From: Nocardia brasiliensis NBRC 14402
GTDB lineage: Bacteria; Actinomycetota; Actinomycetes; Mycobacteriales; Mycobacteriaceae
Direction: 5' to 3'
Assembly: GCF_000308475.2 (NCBI RefSeq)
Contig: NZ_BAFT02000061.1
Span: 30,508-94,507, forward strand
Length of the DNA stretch: 64,000 bases
In this document: one piece after another, positions 26,584 through 41,500 of the stretch
How the letters are laid out: each line of letters opens with the position of its first letter
Position numbering within the stretch: the stretch's first letter is position 1
The notes under the pieces: generated by a model
Database searches by the model: none
Told to the model about the DNA's origin: nothing
The model's input: only the letters and a program-made list of their open reading frames with translations
Made by a program: the position numbers and the translations under genes

Positions 26584-29500
26584 TCACAACAGCTCGTCGA
26601 GCATCCGGCCCACGCGGTGCATGTTCTCGGGCCGGTCGAAGTCGCCGTGTGCGCAGTCCACCTCGCGCACCTCGATCCGGCCGCTGACATGCGGCCGCCA
26701 GGCTCGCTCGAACTCGGTCGCCGCGTCCGCCGTGCGATTTCCCGCCTCGTCGATCGCGGCGGCGAACACGGTCAGGTCGCCGTCGAAGCACGGCGAGGTG
26801 AAGCCGTCCAGCAGGGTGCTGTTGTTGATCAGCACCTTGGTCGCCTGCGCTACCAGCCGCTGGATCACCGGGGATTCGAGTTGCTCGCCGAAACGGTCGG
26901 CCGCCCACTCACGGATGCCCGCCATGGCTTGCTCCTCCGAGATATCGGGGTCGTCGTCCGAGGCCACCGGCGGCTTGCTGTCCATGATGCCGAGGAACCC
27001 GACTTCGCTTCCCCGCCTGGTGAGTTCGCAGGCCAGCGCGTGCGCGACGATGCCGCCGTAGGACCAGCCGAGCAGATAGTAGGGGCCCTCGTGCTGCAGG
27101 GCGAGGATCTGGTCGATGTAGTCGGCCACCATCGCCTCGAACGATTCGGCGACCGGCCCGCCGTCGAGCCCACGGGACTGGATGGCGTACACCGGGCGGT
27201 CGGGCAGGTGCCCGCCGAGTTGCTGGTAGAACCAGCCGAGACCGCCGCCCGGGTGCAGGCACCACAGTGGCTGCTGCCCGCCGGAACTCTTCAGCAGCAG
27301 CACCGGATCGAAATCCGTACCGGCCGAGGCGCCTTCGTCGAGCCGCGGCACCAGCTGGGCGACGGTCGGCGCGTCGAAGACCACCCGCACCGGCACCTCC
27401 ACGCCAAGCGTCGCGCGAATCCTGCTGGTGAGCCGCGTCGCCAGCAGCGAGTGACCGCCCAGCGCGAAGAAGTCGTCGTCGATACCCACCCGTCCGACGC
27501 CGAGGATCTCGGCGAACAGCTCGGCCACGGTCTGCTCGCGCTCGGTGCGCGGGGCCCGGTAATCGCTGGCGGACAACAGTTCCGGATCCGGCAGCGCGCC
27601 GCGGTCGAGTTTGCCGTTCGCGGTCAACGGGAGCGCGTCGAGCACCAGCACGCCGGCGGGCACCATGAATTCCGGCAACCGGTCCGCCGCCCAGCGGCGC
27701 ACCGCCGCGGCCAGCAGGCCCGCCTGCGGGTTGTTCGCACAGGCCGCGGAGTTCGCCGGGCTCTCGTACACGCCCGCCAACGGCCGCCCGCCCCGAGTCT
27801 CGGCGTCGAGGAACACCGCGTCCATGTGTCCCGGGGTGGCCGACCAGGTCACGGCGGTGGTGTAGCCCAGCGCGGTGCCCAGCACGTGCAGTTCCTCCGG
27901 CAGCAGGCCGGTGTCGGGTCGCGCGGCCCGGTCGAGCGTTCCTTCGAAACCCACTGCCGTCGAAACCGATTCCGGCTCATCCGGCACGGACTGCCCACCG
28001 CGGATCAGTTCCGCCGCGGCGACCTCGCCGATCAGCCCGGCGTGCGGAATCCCGGTGATCCGCAGGCCGTCCGAATGACCGTTCCGCAGCAGGGCGCACA
28101 GCCAGTCGTGGTCGCGGTACCCGGCTTTCGGCAGATCCGCCACCGAAAGCGGTTGCGCCGGAGCCTTCCACAGCACCACGTCGTAGCGGTAACGGTTCAG
28201 TTCGTTGACCGAATGCCCGCGCTTGAGCTCGATATCGACGGCGTCGAAACCACATTCGCGCCCGAGCGCCGTGAAGTACTCCGGCGCGAGCAGCAGCTCC
28301 TGTTCGGCGGCGATATCGCGGCGCACCCGATCGCGCACCGCCGCAGCGTCAGCGCCGCCATGGCGAACGAGCTGCACCGCGGTCGTGAATTCCGTCAGCA
28401 ACGCGAAGTTGCGCACGTCGCCGACGAATATCGCACCACCCGGGGCGAGCACTCGCAGCACCTGTTCGAGGACCTTGCTGAGGTAGGCCTGGCTCGGGAA
28501 GTACTGGACGACAGAGTTCAACACCACGGTGTCGAAATGACATTCGGGCAGCCCGGCCGGATCGTCGGCCGGACGGGCGCTCAGGAAGACATTGGCCGCC
28601 CACCCGGCATCGACGCGGGCCAACTGCCCGCGCAGCTTCCCGATCGTCTCCGCCGACAGGTCCGTGGCCCAGTACTCGGCGCACTCCGGGGCCAACTGCG
28701 ACATCAACAGACCCGACCCCACACCGATCTCCAGCACCCGACGCGGACCCAATTCCCGAATCCGATCCACCGTCGCCGCCCGCCACTCCCGCATCTGCGC
28801 CAACGGAATCGGCGCACCGGTGTAGCTGCTGTTCCAGCCACCGAAGTCTGACGCCAGTTCGTCCGCGCGGGCGGGCTCGTCGCCGGGTTCCGCCACCGCT
28901 TCCGCGCCGCCGGTCACCCCGGAATACAGGTCGTCGTAGACCCGGCGCCACTGCCCGACCAGTTCGTCCTCGCCGACCACCGGTCCGGCCTTGTCCGCGA
29001 CCACGTAGCCCACCAGCTGTTTCCCGCCGGTGCCGGTCTCGCGGGCCAGGACCACCGCCTGCGCCACCGAGGGATGTTGCGCGAGCACGGTTTCCACCTC
29101 CCCCGGTTCGACGCGGAAGCCGCGGATCTTGACTTGATCGTCGGCGCGGCCGGCGAACTCCAGTACCCCGGCGGCGGTCCACCGCACCACGTCCCCCGTG
29201 CGATAGAGCCGCCCATCGGCCGGATCGAACGGGTCGGCCACGAACCGCGCCGCGGTCAGACCCGAACGGCCGAGATAGCCGCGGGCCAATTGCGCACCGG
29301 CGACGTACAACTCACCGGCCACCCCCACCGGCACCGGCGACAACCACGAATCCAGCACGTATACCCGGGTATTGGCGACCGGGGCGCCGATCGGCACCGT
29401 CGCGCCGGACACCGCGCCGGGCACGACGTAGGACGTCACGTCCACGGTCGCCTCGGTCGGACCGTACAGGTTATCGATACGGGAGATGCCGCAGTTGCTC

Positions 29501-32500
29501 CGCAACGCCTCGACGAGTCCGGTGGAAAGACTGTCGGCACCGGTGTTCACCTGCCGCAGACTCTGGAAGGCATTGTCCGGCAGCGACTCCGCGTATTCGG
29601 CCAACGCCGACAGCAACGGCGGCGTCGCGAACATCTTCGTCACCGCACGCGTCTGGATCAGTCGCGTGAGCTCGGCCGGATCCGAGCGCTGCGCACTCGC
29701 CACCACGAGGGCCGCACCCCCGCACAGCGCAGGCCAGATCTCGTACGTCGACGCGTCGAACGCGATCGAGGAATGCGCCAGCACCCGATCGGCGGGGCCC
29801 GTCGACCACGCCTGCGCCACCAGGTTCACCACGTTCCGATGCGTGATGCCGACGCCTTTCGGCACACCGGTCGAGCCGGAGGTATAGATGACATACGCCA
29901 GGTTCTGTGGGCGCGGTGGCGCGAACCGGTCCGTGTGCTCGGCCCCGGACGCGGTGCTTGAATCGAGTTCCACCCGCGGCGTTGTCGTCTGCGGCAGCAC
30001 CGCGGCGGTGGCGGCGTCGGTCAGCACGACCACGGGTTCCGCGTCGGCGAGGATGAACGCCAACCGATCCGCGGGGTAACCCGGATCGATCGGCAGGTAC
30101 CCGCCCCCGGCCTGCACCACCGCCAGCAGCGCGACGATCAGGTCCGCGGAGCGCGGCAGCGCCACCGCGACGACGCTGTCCGGCCCCACACCGTACGAAG
30201 CCAGCACGCGCGCAAGCTTTTTCGCGCGAACGTCGAGTTCGCGGTACGACAGCTCGGTACCCGCGGCGATGACGGCGACGGCGTCCGGTGTCGCCGCGAC
30301 CCGGCGGCGGAACAGTTCAGCCAGGGTCAGGTCCGGCTCGAGCGCGACCGCGGTGTCGTTCCACGCGTGCACGACCAGGCCGCGTTCCTCCTCGCCGAGC
30401 ACGTCGATCGAGCCGACCGGTGCACCCGGATTCGCCACCACCTGCCGCAGGACCCGGACGAATCGCGTCGCGATCGCCTCGACCGTGGCGTGGTCGAACA
30501 GGTCGGTGGCGTACTCGATGAACGCGCCCCACGGCTGGCCGGCCGGGGTGTCGGCGATGTTGAAGAACAGGTCGAACCGCGCTGTCGCGGTGGACGCGTG
30601 GTAGGGCTCGAACTCGACTCCGGCGAACTCCAGCGTGGGCAGAGCGTTGTTCTGGAACGCCAGCGACACCTGGAACAGCGGATGCTGCGCCGCCGAGCGC
30701 ACCGGGTTGAGCATTTCCACCAGCAGTTCGAACGGCGCGTCCTGATTCTCGTACGCGGCAAGCGCTTTCGCCCGGATCGCGGCGACGAGTTCGGTGAACG
30801 AGGCCGCCGGCGCGACCCGTGCACGCAGCACCCAGGTGTTGACGAAAAATCCGATCAGGTCGGCCAGGGCCGCGTCGGTCCGGCCCGCGATCGGCGCACC
30901 GATCGGAATATCCTCGCCCGCACCGAGTTCGAACAGCAGCACGGCCAGCGCCGACTGCAACACCATGGACACCGTCGCGCCCGCACGCGCGGCAAGGCGC
31001 TGCACACCCGACCGGATCTCGGTGTCGATCTCGAAGACGACCATATCGCCGCGGTAGCTCGCGACCCGCGGCCGCGGCCGGTCGGTGGGCAGTCGCAACT
31101 GTTCGGGCAGCCCGTCGAGTTCGGCCCGCCAGTAGTCGAACTGCCGCGCCAGTGCGCTGTCCGGATCGGTCGGCGCACCGAGCAGGTCCTGCTGCCACAG
31201 CGTGTAATCCACGTACTGCACCGGCAACGGCGCCCAGCCGGGCACCCGATCGTCCACCCTGGCCGTGTAGGCGGTGGCCAGGTCGCGCAGCAGCGGCGTC
31301 ATCGACCAGCCGTCACCGGCGATGTGATGGATCAGCAGCACTAGCACGTATTCGCCCGGCCCCGAACGCAATACCGTGACCCGGATGGGGATCTGCGTCG
31401 ACAGGTCGAACCCGAAGCGCACCGCCGCGGTCACCGCCGCGTCCAGCTCGTCCGGGGGCGCTTCGGTCACCTGCACCGGCACCTCGACGTCGGCGGCGGC
31501 CAGCACCCGCTGGCCGGGCACCCCGTCGGTCTCGACGAAGACCGTGCGCAGCGTCTCGTGCCTGGCCACGACGTCGCCGATCGCGGCGGTGAGCGCGGCG
31601 ACGTCCACACCACGCAACCGGACGGCCAGCGGAATGTTGTAGGTGGCGGACGGGCCTTCCAGGCGATGGATGAACCACAGCCGCCGCTGCGCGAACGACA
31701 GCGGCACCACGTCCGGCCGGCGGCCCGCCGTCAACGCCGGCCGGACGCGGGCCGCCGGATCGAGCCGCTGCGCCAGTCGCGCCACGGTCGGCGCGTCGAA
31801 GACCGCCCGGATCGGCACCTCCACACCGAGTTCCACCCGGATCCGGCTGATCAGGCGGGTGGCGAGCAACGAGTGACCGCCCAACTCGAAGAAGTTGTCG
31901 TCCAGGCCGATCCGGTCGCGCCCGAGCACTTCGCCGAACAGTGCGCTCAGCACGCGTTCGCGCTCGGTGCCCGGAGCCCGATACGGCACGGTGGACCACA
32001 GTTCCGGGACCGGCAGTGCGGCTCGGTCCAGTTTGCCGTTGGCGGTCAACGGCATCCGTTCGAGCACCAGCACCGCCGCGGGCACCATGTATTCGGGCAG
32101 GCGGCCCGCCACGAATTCGCGCAGCTGCGCGCCATCGAGCCGATCCGCCGGGTCGGCGGCGACCGCGTACCCGATCAGCTGCTTACCGCCGACTCCGGTG
32201 TCCCGCGCGATCACCACCGCGTGCGACACCGAAGGATGCTGCGCCAGCGCGGTTTCCACCTCGCCCGGCTCGATCCGGAAGCCACGGACCTTCACCTGAT
32301 CGTCGACCCGGCCGACGTACTCCAGTTCTCCGGTGCTGTTCCAGCGCACCACGTCCCCGGTGCGGTACAGCCGACCGCCCGCCGGATCGAACGGATCCGC
32401 GACGAACTGTGCGGCGGTCGCGCCGGGCCTGCCGTGATAGCCGCGGCCGAGTTGGCCGCCTGCCAGATACAGCTCTCCGGTCACCCCGATCGGCACCGGC

Positions 32501-35500
32501 CGCAACCACGGATCGAGCACGAAGGCACGCATATTGGCCAGTGCGGCACCGATCGGCACCACGGCGTCCACACCGCCGTCCGCGCTCTCGAAGCCGCGAC
32601 AGGTCGCGAAGGTCGTCGTCTCGGTCGGCCCGTAGCCGTTCACGACCCGGGTCTCGGGGCATACGCGCAGGGCGCGGGCGAGCACGCGGGCCGGCAGTTC
32701 TTCGCCGCCCGCCCACACCTGCCGGAGCGCACCGAGTGCCGCGGGGCAGTGATCGATGAACAGCTCGAACAACCGCGTGGTGATGAAGGCCGCGGTCACC
32801 CCGTGCGCCGATATCATCCGGCCCAGCGCCGCGATATCGGTGCGCTCCGGCGGCGCGACGACCACCCGGCCGCCGCCGAGCAGCGGCACCCAGATCTCGT
32901 ACGTCGACGCATCGAAGGCGATCGAGGAATGCAGCAGGACGGCCTCGTGCGCACCGCCCTGCCACACGGGTTGGGCGGCGAAGGACAGTACGTTGCGATG
33001 GGTGATGGCAACGCCTTTGGGCACGCCGGTCGAGCCGGACGTGTAGATCACATAGGCCAGATTGTCCGGCCGCACCGTGGTGGGCAGGTCGCTGTCGTCG
33101 AGTTGCTGCCCGGTATCCAGCGTGTCGAGGTAGAGGCGGGGAGTTTCGCTGTGCGGCAGGGCCGCCGCGGCCGCGTGGTCGGTGACGAGCACCGTCGGCC
33201 CGGCATCGGAGAGGATGAACGCCAGCCGATCCGAGGGGTACGCCGGATCGATCGGCAGGTATCCGCCACCGGCTTTCAGCACCGCCAGCAACGTGACGAG
33301 CAGTTCGGCCGACCGGGGCAACGCTACCGCCACAACGCCATCGGGACACACTCCCGTCGAAACCAGGACGCGGGCAAGGCGTTCCGACCGCAGATCGAGA
33401 TCTCGATAGCTCAGCTCGGTATCCGCACAGACGATCGCGACCGCGTCCGGAGTCGCGGCCACCCGGGCCCGGAACTGGTCCGCGATCGTGCCCTCCGGTA
33501 CCGCCGCCGCCGCACTGTTCCAGCGGCGCAGCACCGATTCCCGCTCCGCTGCGCCCAGCAGATCGATCGCCACCACCGGCATCTCGGGATCGCGCACGAC
33601 CTGTTCGAAGATCCGCACCAACCGCGCGGCCAGCGCCTCGACCGCGGATCGTTCGAAGGCATCGGTCCGGTATTCGAGATGCAGGTCGAGTACGGGGCCG
33701 CCGTTGACAATGAACGTCAGCGGATAGTGCGAGGGCGAATACGGGTGCAGGTCCGCGATGGTGATACCGCTCGTGCCCGCCGCCGCGCCGATGCCGCTCT
33801 GGTCGACCGGATAGGACTCGAAGCCGATCAGCGTGTCGAACAAGACGTTCAGACCCGTCACCTGATGGATCTCGGTCAGTCCGATGTGGTGATGATCGAG
33901 CAGTGCCACCTGACGGGCCTGCAGACCCCTCAGCAGGTCGGCGATCGTATCGCCCGCACCGAATCGCACCCGCACCGCAACGGTGTTGATGAACAGGCCG
34001 ACCATCGCGTCCACGCCGGGAATCGCGGGCGGACGACCGGAGACGGTCGCGCCGGTGAGCACGTCGCGGCGTCCGGTCGTCGCGGCGAGCAACATCCCCC
34101 AGCCCGCCTGCACCACCGTGTTCAGAGTGACGCCGAGTTCGGTGGCGCGCCGGTTCAACCCGGCCGCCGTCGCCGCGGACAGCGGTACGGCGACGTGCGC
34201 CACCCCGTCGCCCGCACCACCGTCGTTGCCTGCGAGCAGGGTCGGTTCGGTGACCCCGTCGAGTTCCTCGGCCCAGGCTTGCCGGGCGGCACGGGAGTCC
34301 CTGCGGTGCCACCACTTCAGGAACTCCTTGTAGGCGGGCGGCTGCTGGAGCGCCGTTCGGTCGCCGCCGGAACCGTAGAGGTGCAACAGGTCTCGCAGCA
34401 GCAGCGGCAACGACCAGCCGTCCAGCAGCACGTGATGGGCGGTCAGGATCAGCTCGCAACGCTCGTCGGTCATCCGCACCAGCGTCAGCCGCAGCAGCGG
34501 CGGCCGCGTCACGTCGAAGTGGGTGCGCCGGTCTTCGTCGAGCAACCGGTCCAGCGCCGCACCACGTGCGGACGCCGCGGTGTCACGCAGATCCACTACC
34601 CGCCAAGGCAATTCGACACCCTCGCGCACCGCCTGGACGGAATCGCCGTGTCCGTCCGTCACGAAGCCCACCCGCAGGTTCGGGTAGCGATCGAGCAGAC
34701 CCTGTCCGGCGGCTCGCATCCGTTCCGGGTCCACCGCTCCGGCCAGGCCGAAGACGACCTGCATGTGGTAGGCGTCGAAGCCCGCGCCCGCCAGTACCTG
34801 ATGGAACAGCAACCCCGACTGCATCGAGGTCAACGGCCAGACATCGACCAGGCGCGGGTATCTCGCCTCCAACGCTTCGATCTCGTTCTGCGCCAGGGTC
34901 ACCAGCGGCAGATCGGACGGTGTCAGGCCACCGGCGCCGAGATCGGCGTGCCGGGCCAGGCCGGTGGCCGCGTCCCGCCACAATTCGGACAGTTCCCGGA
35001 TCTCGTGCTCCGGCAGCACGCCTGCGGGCGCGGCGAACACCGCTTGCAACACCGGACCCGCGGCGGTGTCGATCACCATCGCGTTCACGTCCAGCACGGC
35101 GATAGCGGGACGCTCGGACATCGCCGGGTCCAGTGGCGTGATCAGTCGCTCGCCGTCGACCGCGGGCGTCCAGCCCGCGCCGCGCAATCGCGCGGGCAGC
35201 AGATCGGCCGACGTGAACCGCCCGAGATAGTTGAAGCTGAGTTGACCGGCGGAAAAGGCTTGCAGCACCGCCGCGGTGTCGGGATTGAGGTAACGCAGCA
35301 TGCCGTACCCGAGGCCCTTGCCGGGAACCGCGCGCAGCTGTTCCTTCACGGACTTGAACAACGTGCCCGCCGCCGGGCCCCCGGCGCAGAGCTGGTCCCA
35401 CGCGTCGGCCTCGGCGTGCAACCGCACCGGGAACATGCTCGTGAACCAGCCGACGGTACGCGACAGATCGGCACCCGCGACGGTGTCTTCTTGGCGTCCA

Positions 35501-38500
35501 TGCCCTTCCAACCGGATCAGCACCGAGTCCGCCTCGGCGCCCCGGCCGCCTCGCCAGCGAGTCACCGCCGCGGCCAAGGCCGCGAGCAGTCCGTCCTCCA
35601 CGCTACCGTGGAACACCGCGGGCAACGCGGTCAACAGGGTCTCGGTCACCTGCACCGGCATTCGCACCTCGACGTGCTCGACGGTGGACATCACATCGAC
35701 CAGCGGGTCCAGTGCTCGGCTGCCCAGTGCCGGGTCGGGGCCGTCGAGTACCGAACGCCACCAGGACAGTTCCGCCACGCGCTCCGGACGGGTCGCCGCC
35801 GCGGCGAGACCGTGCGCCCACCGCCGCATCGAGGTCCCGACGCCGGGCAGTACCGGCGCGACGCCGGCGGCCACCTCCTGCCACGCGGAGGCCAAGTCGG
35901 GCAGCAGGATTCGCCACGACACCCCGTCGACCACCAGGTGATGCGCGACGAAGGAGAGCAGACCGGGACGGTGCGGACCGTGGTCGAACCAGACGAACTG
36001 CACCATCACGCCCGCCGCGGGCAGCATCCGGCCCACCGCCGCCGCCACCTGCGCGACGATCACTTCGGCCCGGTCCGCCGGATGCGCCGCGAAGGCCGCG
36101 GTTTCGACGCGGTGCAGCACGCCGTCCACGTCGACCGCGCCCGGCGGCGCGACCTCGAGTCCCGCACCGCGCTCGTCGTCCACCAGCCGCGCCCGCAACA
36201 CATCGTGGCGATCCAGCACCGCGGTCAAGGTCGCGACCAAGCCCGCCCGATCGATCCCCACCGGCAGCTCGAGCAACAGCGACTGCGTGAAACTGTCGAA
36301 CCCGGCGCCCAATTCGCGGACGAAGCGCGCCACGGGGAGCAGCGGCATCCACCCGACACCGCCACCGGGCAACTCCGCCAGCACGGGGGCGGCCACGTCG
36401 CGGGTGAGCGCCACCGTGGCCAGCGCCGCGGCCGTCCGATGCTCGAACACCTCGCGCGGGCTGATCTCGACGCCCAATTCCCTTGCCCGCGAGACGACTT
36501 GAATCGACCGGATACTGTCGCCGCCCAGCTCGAAGAAGCTGTCGTCGACTCCGACCCGGTCGAGTCCGAGCACCTCGGCGAACACCTCGGCCAGCAGCTG
36601 TTCCTGGCTGGTACGCGGCGCCCGGTACGCCGCCGAGGAACTCAGTTCCGGCTCCGGCAGCGCCCGGCGATCCACCTTTGCGCTCGCGGTCAGCGGCATC
36701 GACTCGAGCACCAGCACCGCCGTCGGCACCATGTAATCCGGCAGCCGCTCAGCGGCGAAGCGACGGACCTCACCTCCGTCGAGTTCGCCTGCGTTCGTAG
36801 CGGTTCGGTCCGCGACCACGTATCCGATCAGCTGCTTCCCGCCTCGATCGCCGGCCCGGGCCTGTACGACCGCTTGGGCGACGGACGGATGTTGCGCGAG
36901 GACGGTTTCCACCTCACCCGGCTCGACGCGGAAACCCCGGATCTTGACCTGATCGTCGATCCGGCCCGCGAACTCCAGCTGCCCGGCCTCGTTCCAGCGC
37001 ACCAGATCACCGGTGCGATACAACCGTCCGCCCGCCGGGCCGAACGGATCCGCCACGAACCGTTGCGCGGTCAACCCCGCCCGGCCGCGATAGCCGCGGG
37101 CCAGTTGCGCACCGGACACATACAACTCACCTGCCGTACCGATCGGAACCGGCGTCAACCACGGATCGAGCACGTATACCCGGGAATTCGCGACCGGCGC
37201 GCCGATCGGCACGGCCGCACCGTCGATCCGGGCGGGTACGACGAACGAGGTCACATCCACGGTCGCCTCGGTCGGGCCGTAGAGATTGTCGACGCGCAGG
37301 CCCGCGCAACCGGCACGCAGGTTGTGCACCAGCCCCGAACTCACCGTGTCGGCACCGGTGTTCACCTGGATCAGGCTGCGCAACGGCGTGCCGGGCAACG
37401 ACTTCGCGTAGTCGGCCAAGGCGGACAGCAGGGGCGGCGTGGCGAACATCTTGGTCACCGACCGGTGCTGCACCACCTGCGTGATCTCCGCCGGGTCCGA
37501 CCGCTCCCCGGTGGCGAGCACCAATGTCGCTCCCCCGCACAGCGCGGGCCAGATCTCGTAGGTGGACGCGTCGAACGCGATCGACGAGTGCACCAGCACC
37601 CGCTCTCCCGGTCCCGCGAACCACGCCTGGGCGACCAGGTGTGCCACGTTGCCATGGGTGATGGCAACGCCTTTCGGCACACCGGTCGACCCCGACGTAT
37701 AGATCACGTACGCGAGATGCTGCGGCGTCACCGCTCGAGCCGACCCGGTTCGTCCGGTCGCGCGCGCGGTCGCCGCGGGTGCGTCGAGTTGCAGCCGTGG
37801 CGTCGAGGTCTCGGGCAGTTCTGCTGCGGTCACCGAATCCGTCACCAGGACAACCGGATCCGCATCGGCGAGGACGAACGCGGAACGCTCCGAAGGATAC
37901 GCGGGATCGATGGGCAGGTAGCCGCCGCCGGCCCGCAAGACGCCCAGTAGCGTGACGATCAGGTCCACGGAGCGCGGGAGCGCCACCGCGACGACATCAT
38001 CGGGTCCGACACCATAGGCGATCAGCAGTGCGGCCAGGCGATCGGCCCGCGCGGCCAGCTCCCGGTAGGACACCTCCACCGCGCCGCAGCTCACCGCGAC
38101 CGCGTCCGGTGTGCGCGCGACCTGCGCCTCGAACAGCTCCGGCAGGGTGCTGCCGGACACCTCGAGCGCGGTGTCGTTCCAGCGGCGCAGCACCAGCTCG
38201 CGTTCGTCGGCACCGAGCAGATCGATCGAGCCCACCGGGACACTCGCATCCGACATCACCTGCTGCACTATGCGTGTCAGCTGTCGGGCCATCGCCTCGA
38301 CGGCAGGCCGGCGGAACAGGTCCGTGCGGTATTCGAGGCGCAGTTGCAGCGCGGGGGCCGCGCCCGCGACGAGGGTCAGCGGATAGTGGGTCGGCGCGTC
38401 GGCGCGCAGCCCGGTGATGGCGAGGCCGCTGCTGTCGGCCGCCGCGCCGATTCCGGTGTAGTCGACCGGATAGGACTCGAACCCGATCAGGCTGTCGAAC

Positions 38501-41500
38501 AAGACATTCAGACCCACGGCGCGGTGGATCTCGGCCAAACCGACGTGCTGCTGGTCCAGCAGGGCGACCTGGCGCGCCTGCACGTCGGCCAGCAGATCCG
38601 CGAGACTGTCCTGCGGGCCGAACCGCACCCGCACCGGAACGGTGTTGATGAACAGGCCGACCATCGAATCCACGTCCGGGATCTCCGGCGGGCGACCCGA
38701 CACCGTGGCCCCCGCGACCACATCGTTGCGACCGGTGGTCTTGGCGAGCAGGACGCCCCACGCGGTCTGCACGACGGTGTTCACGGTGACGGCCAGTTCC
38801 TTCGCGCGCCGCGGCAGTGCGGCCGCCGTCGCCGCGTCCAGCGGCACCGCGACCTGCTCGACCTCGGCCGCACCGACGTCACCGCCCGGCCCGGCGAGCA
38901 GGGTCGGTTCCGCGAGCCCATCCAGCTCGTCGGCCCAGACCTGTACGCCCGCAGGCATGTCGCGCTGCGCCAGCCAGGTCAGAAAGTGCCGGTAGTCCGG
39001 TGCCTGCGGCAAGGCATCGGCTGCACCGTCGCTCGCATAGAGGTGCAACAGTTCCCGGATCAGCAGCGGCAGCGACCAGCCGTCCAGCAGCACGTGGTGG
39101 GTGCTGAACAACAGCTCGGCGCGCTCGTCGGTCAACTGCACGAGCGTCCATCGCAGCAGTGGTGGCCGCGCCATGTCGAAATGTGTGTTCCGGTCCGCGA
39201 TCAGCAGCCGCTGCAAGGTGGCAGCGCGCGCACTTTCGTCGAGCTCCCGCAGATCGACGGCGCGCCAGGGCAATTCGACCGCATCGACGACGACCTGCAC
39301 CGGCTCGCGGCGCACGCCTTCGACGTATCCCGCCCGCAGGTTCGGATGACGATCCAGCAGCGCCTGACCGGCCGCCCGCATCCTGGCCGGATCCACCTGT
39401 CCGGCCAGTTCGAACACCACCTGCATGTGATAGGCGTCGAACCCCGAATCGGCGAATGCCCGATGGAACAGCAGCCCCGACTGCATCGACGTCGTCGGCC
39501 ACACATCCACCAGGTGCGGGTACTGCGCCTCCAGGACTTCGATCTCGGTTTGGTCCAGCGCCACCAGCGGCAGATCGGACGGCGTCAGCCCGCCCGCGTC
39601 CGGTCCGGTGGCACACCGCGCCACACCGACGGCCGCACGCCGCCACAGCTCGGCCAGCTCCGCGGTCTCCTGCCGCCGCAGCACCCCGGTGGGAGCCGCG
39701 AACACCGCTTGCAGGACAGGGCCTTCGGGGGCGTCTACGACCATGACGGTGACGTCGAGCGCCGCGAGCGCGGGCATCGCCGGATGTGGCGCGGCCGTGG
39801 CTGCGGCGCTCTCCTGCGACGGCGTCCAACCCGCACCTGGCCGACGGTCCGGCAGCAGATCACCGGAGGCCAACCGGCCCAGATAGTTGAACCCGATCTG
39901 CCCGGTCGAATACTGCCGCAGCACTTCGGCGCTCGCCGGATCGAGGTAGCGCAGCAGTCCGAACCCGATGCCCTTGTCCGGAACCGCGCGCAGCTGCTCC
40001 TTCACCGCTTTCACCACCGCACCCGCGGCCGGACCGCCCGCGCAGAGCTGATCCCACTCGGTCACCCCGGCGCGCAATCGAACCGGGAACACGCTCGTGA
40101 ACCAGCCGACGGTGCTGGAGAGTTCGGCGCCCGGCACGGTGTCTTCCTCGCGGCCATGACCTTCCAGCCGCAGCAGCACCGAATCGTCGCAGACGTCCCC
40201 GGCGTGTTCCGCGCACCGGCCGCGGCTGTGCCGCCAATGGTGCACGGCCACAGTCAATGCCGCCACCAGACCGTCCTCGGTGCCGCCGTGGAACGCCGCG
40301 GGCAGCGCGGTCAGCAGCGACTCGGTCACCGTCGCCGGCAGCTCGACCCGCACCTGCTCGACGGTCGCCATCACGTCGACGGCCGGGTCCAGCGGCCGCG
40401 CGCCCAGCACCGGATCGGGGCGTTCGAGTACCGCTCGCCACCACGGCAACTGGCCGGTCCACCGGGAGCCGGTCGCCGCTTCGGCCAGTCCGTGCGCCCA
40501 GCGGCGCAGCGATGTGCCTGCCATCGGCAGCACCGGCACCGCACCCGTCGCCACCTGCGCCCAGGCGGCAGCCAAGTCCGGCAACAAGATTCGCCAGGAC
40601 ACCCCGTCGATCGCCAGATGATGTGCGACGACCGACAACCGGCCCGGCCGCGCGGGCCCGGCGTCGAACCAGACGAACTGCACCAGTACCCCGGCCGCCG
40701 GAGCCAGCCGCGCGACCGCGGCTTCGACCTGCGCGGCGAGCACCGCCGCGTACTCCTCGGCGTCCTGGTCCGTGACGTCCACCCGATGCAGGAGACTACG
40801 CACGTCTACCGCGCCGACCGGTGCCACCTCGAGCCCCGCGCCGCGCTCGTCGTCCACCAGTCGCGCGCGCAATACATCGTGGCGATCCAGCACCGCACCC
40901 AAGGTGGCCAGCAAACCTGCCCGATCGATCCCCGGCGGCAGCTCGAGCATCAGCGACTGCGTGAAACTGTCGAAACCCGAACCCAGTTCCCGGATGAAAC
41001 GCGCCACCGGCAACAACGGCATCCACCCCACGCCGCCGCCGGGCAACTCCGCAGGCATCGTCCCGCCGACGCCGCGCTCGGCCGCGACCGCCGCCAGGCC
41101 CGCCGCCGTCCGATACTCGAACACCTCGCGCGGGCTGATCTGCACCCCGCGTTCCCGCGCCCGCGAGACGACCTGGATGGACCGGATGCTGTCGCCGCCC
41201 AACTCGAAGAAGCTGTCGTCGACCCCGACCTTGTCGACCCCGAGCACCTCCGCGAACACGGCCGCCAGCACCTGCTCCTGGGTGGTCCGCGGCGCTTGAT
41301 AGCGGGCCGAGGAGACGAACTCGGGATCCGGCAGCGCGGCGCGATCGAGTTTGCCGTTCGCGGTCAGGGGCAGGGCGTCGAGCACCGTCACCACCGCGGG
41401 CACCATGAACTCCGGCAGCCGCGCGGCGACGAAGCCGCGCACCTCCGCGCCGTCGAGTTCGTGTTCGGCACCGGAAGCGACCACGTAACCCACCAGCTGG

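Noticed and set aside
31558..37950. 2130-codon open frame on the plus strand, opposite the NRPS
   Set aside because: It is antisense to intact NRPS codons. Long mirror frames are expected in DNA with strong GC bias at third positions, and the translation is low-complexity (His/Gly/Arg-rich) with no family. The same applies to the long plus frames at 38344-42300, 42301-47610, 48741-55784 and 55803-62033.
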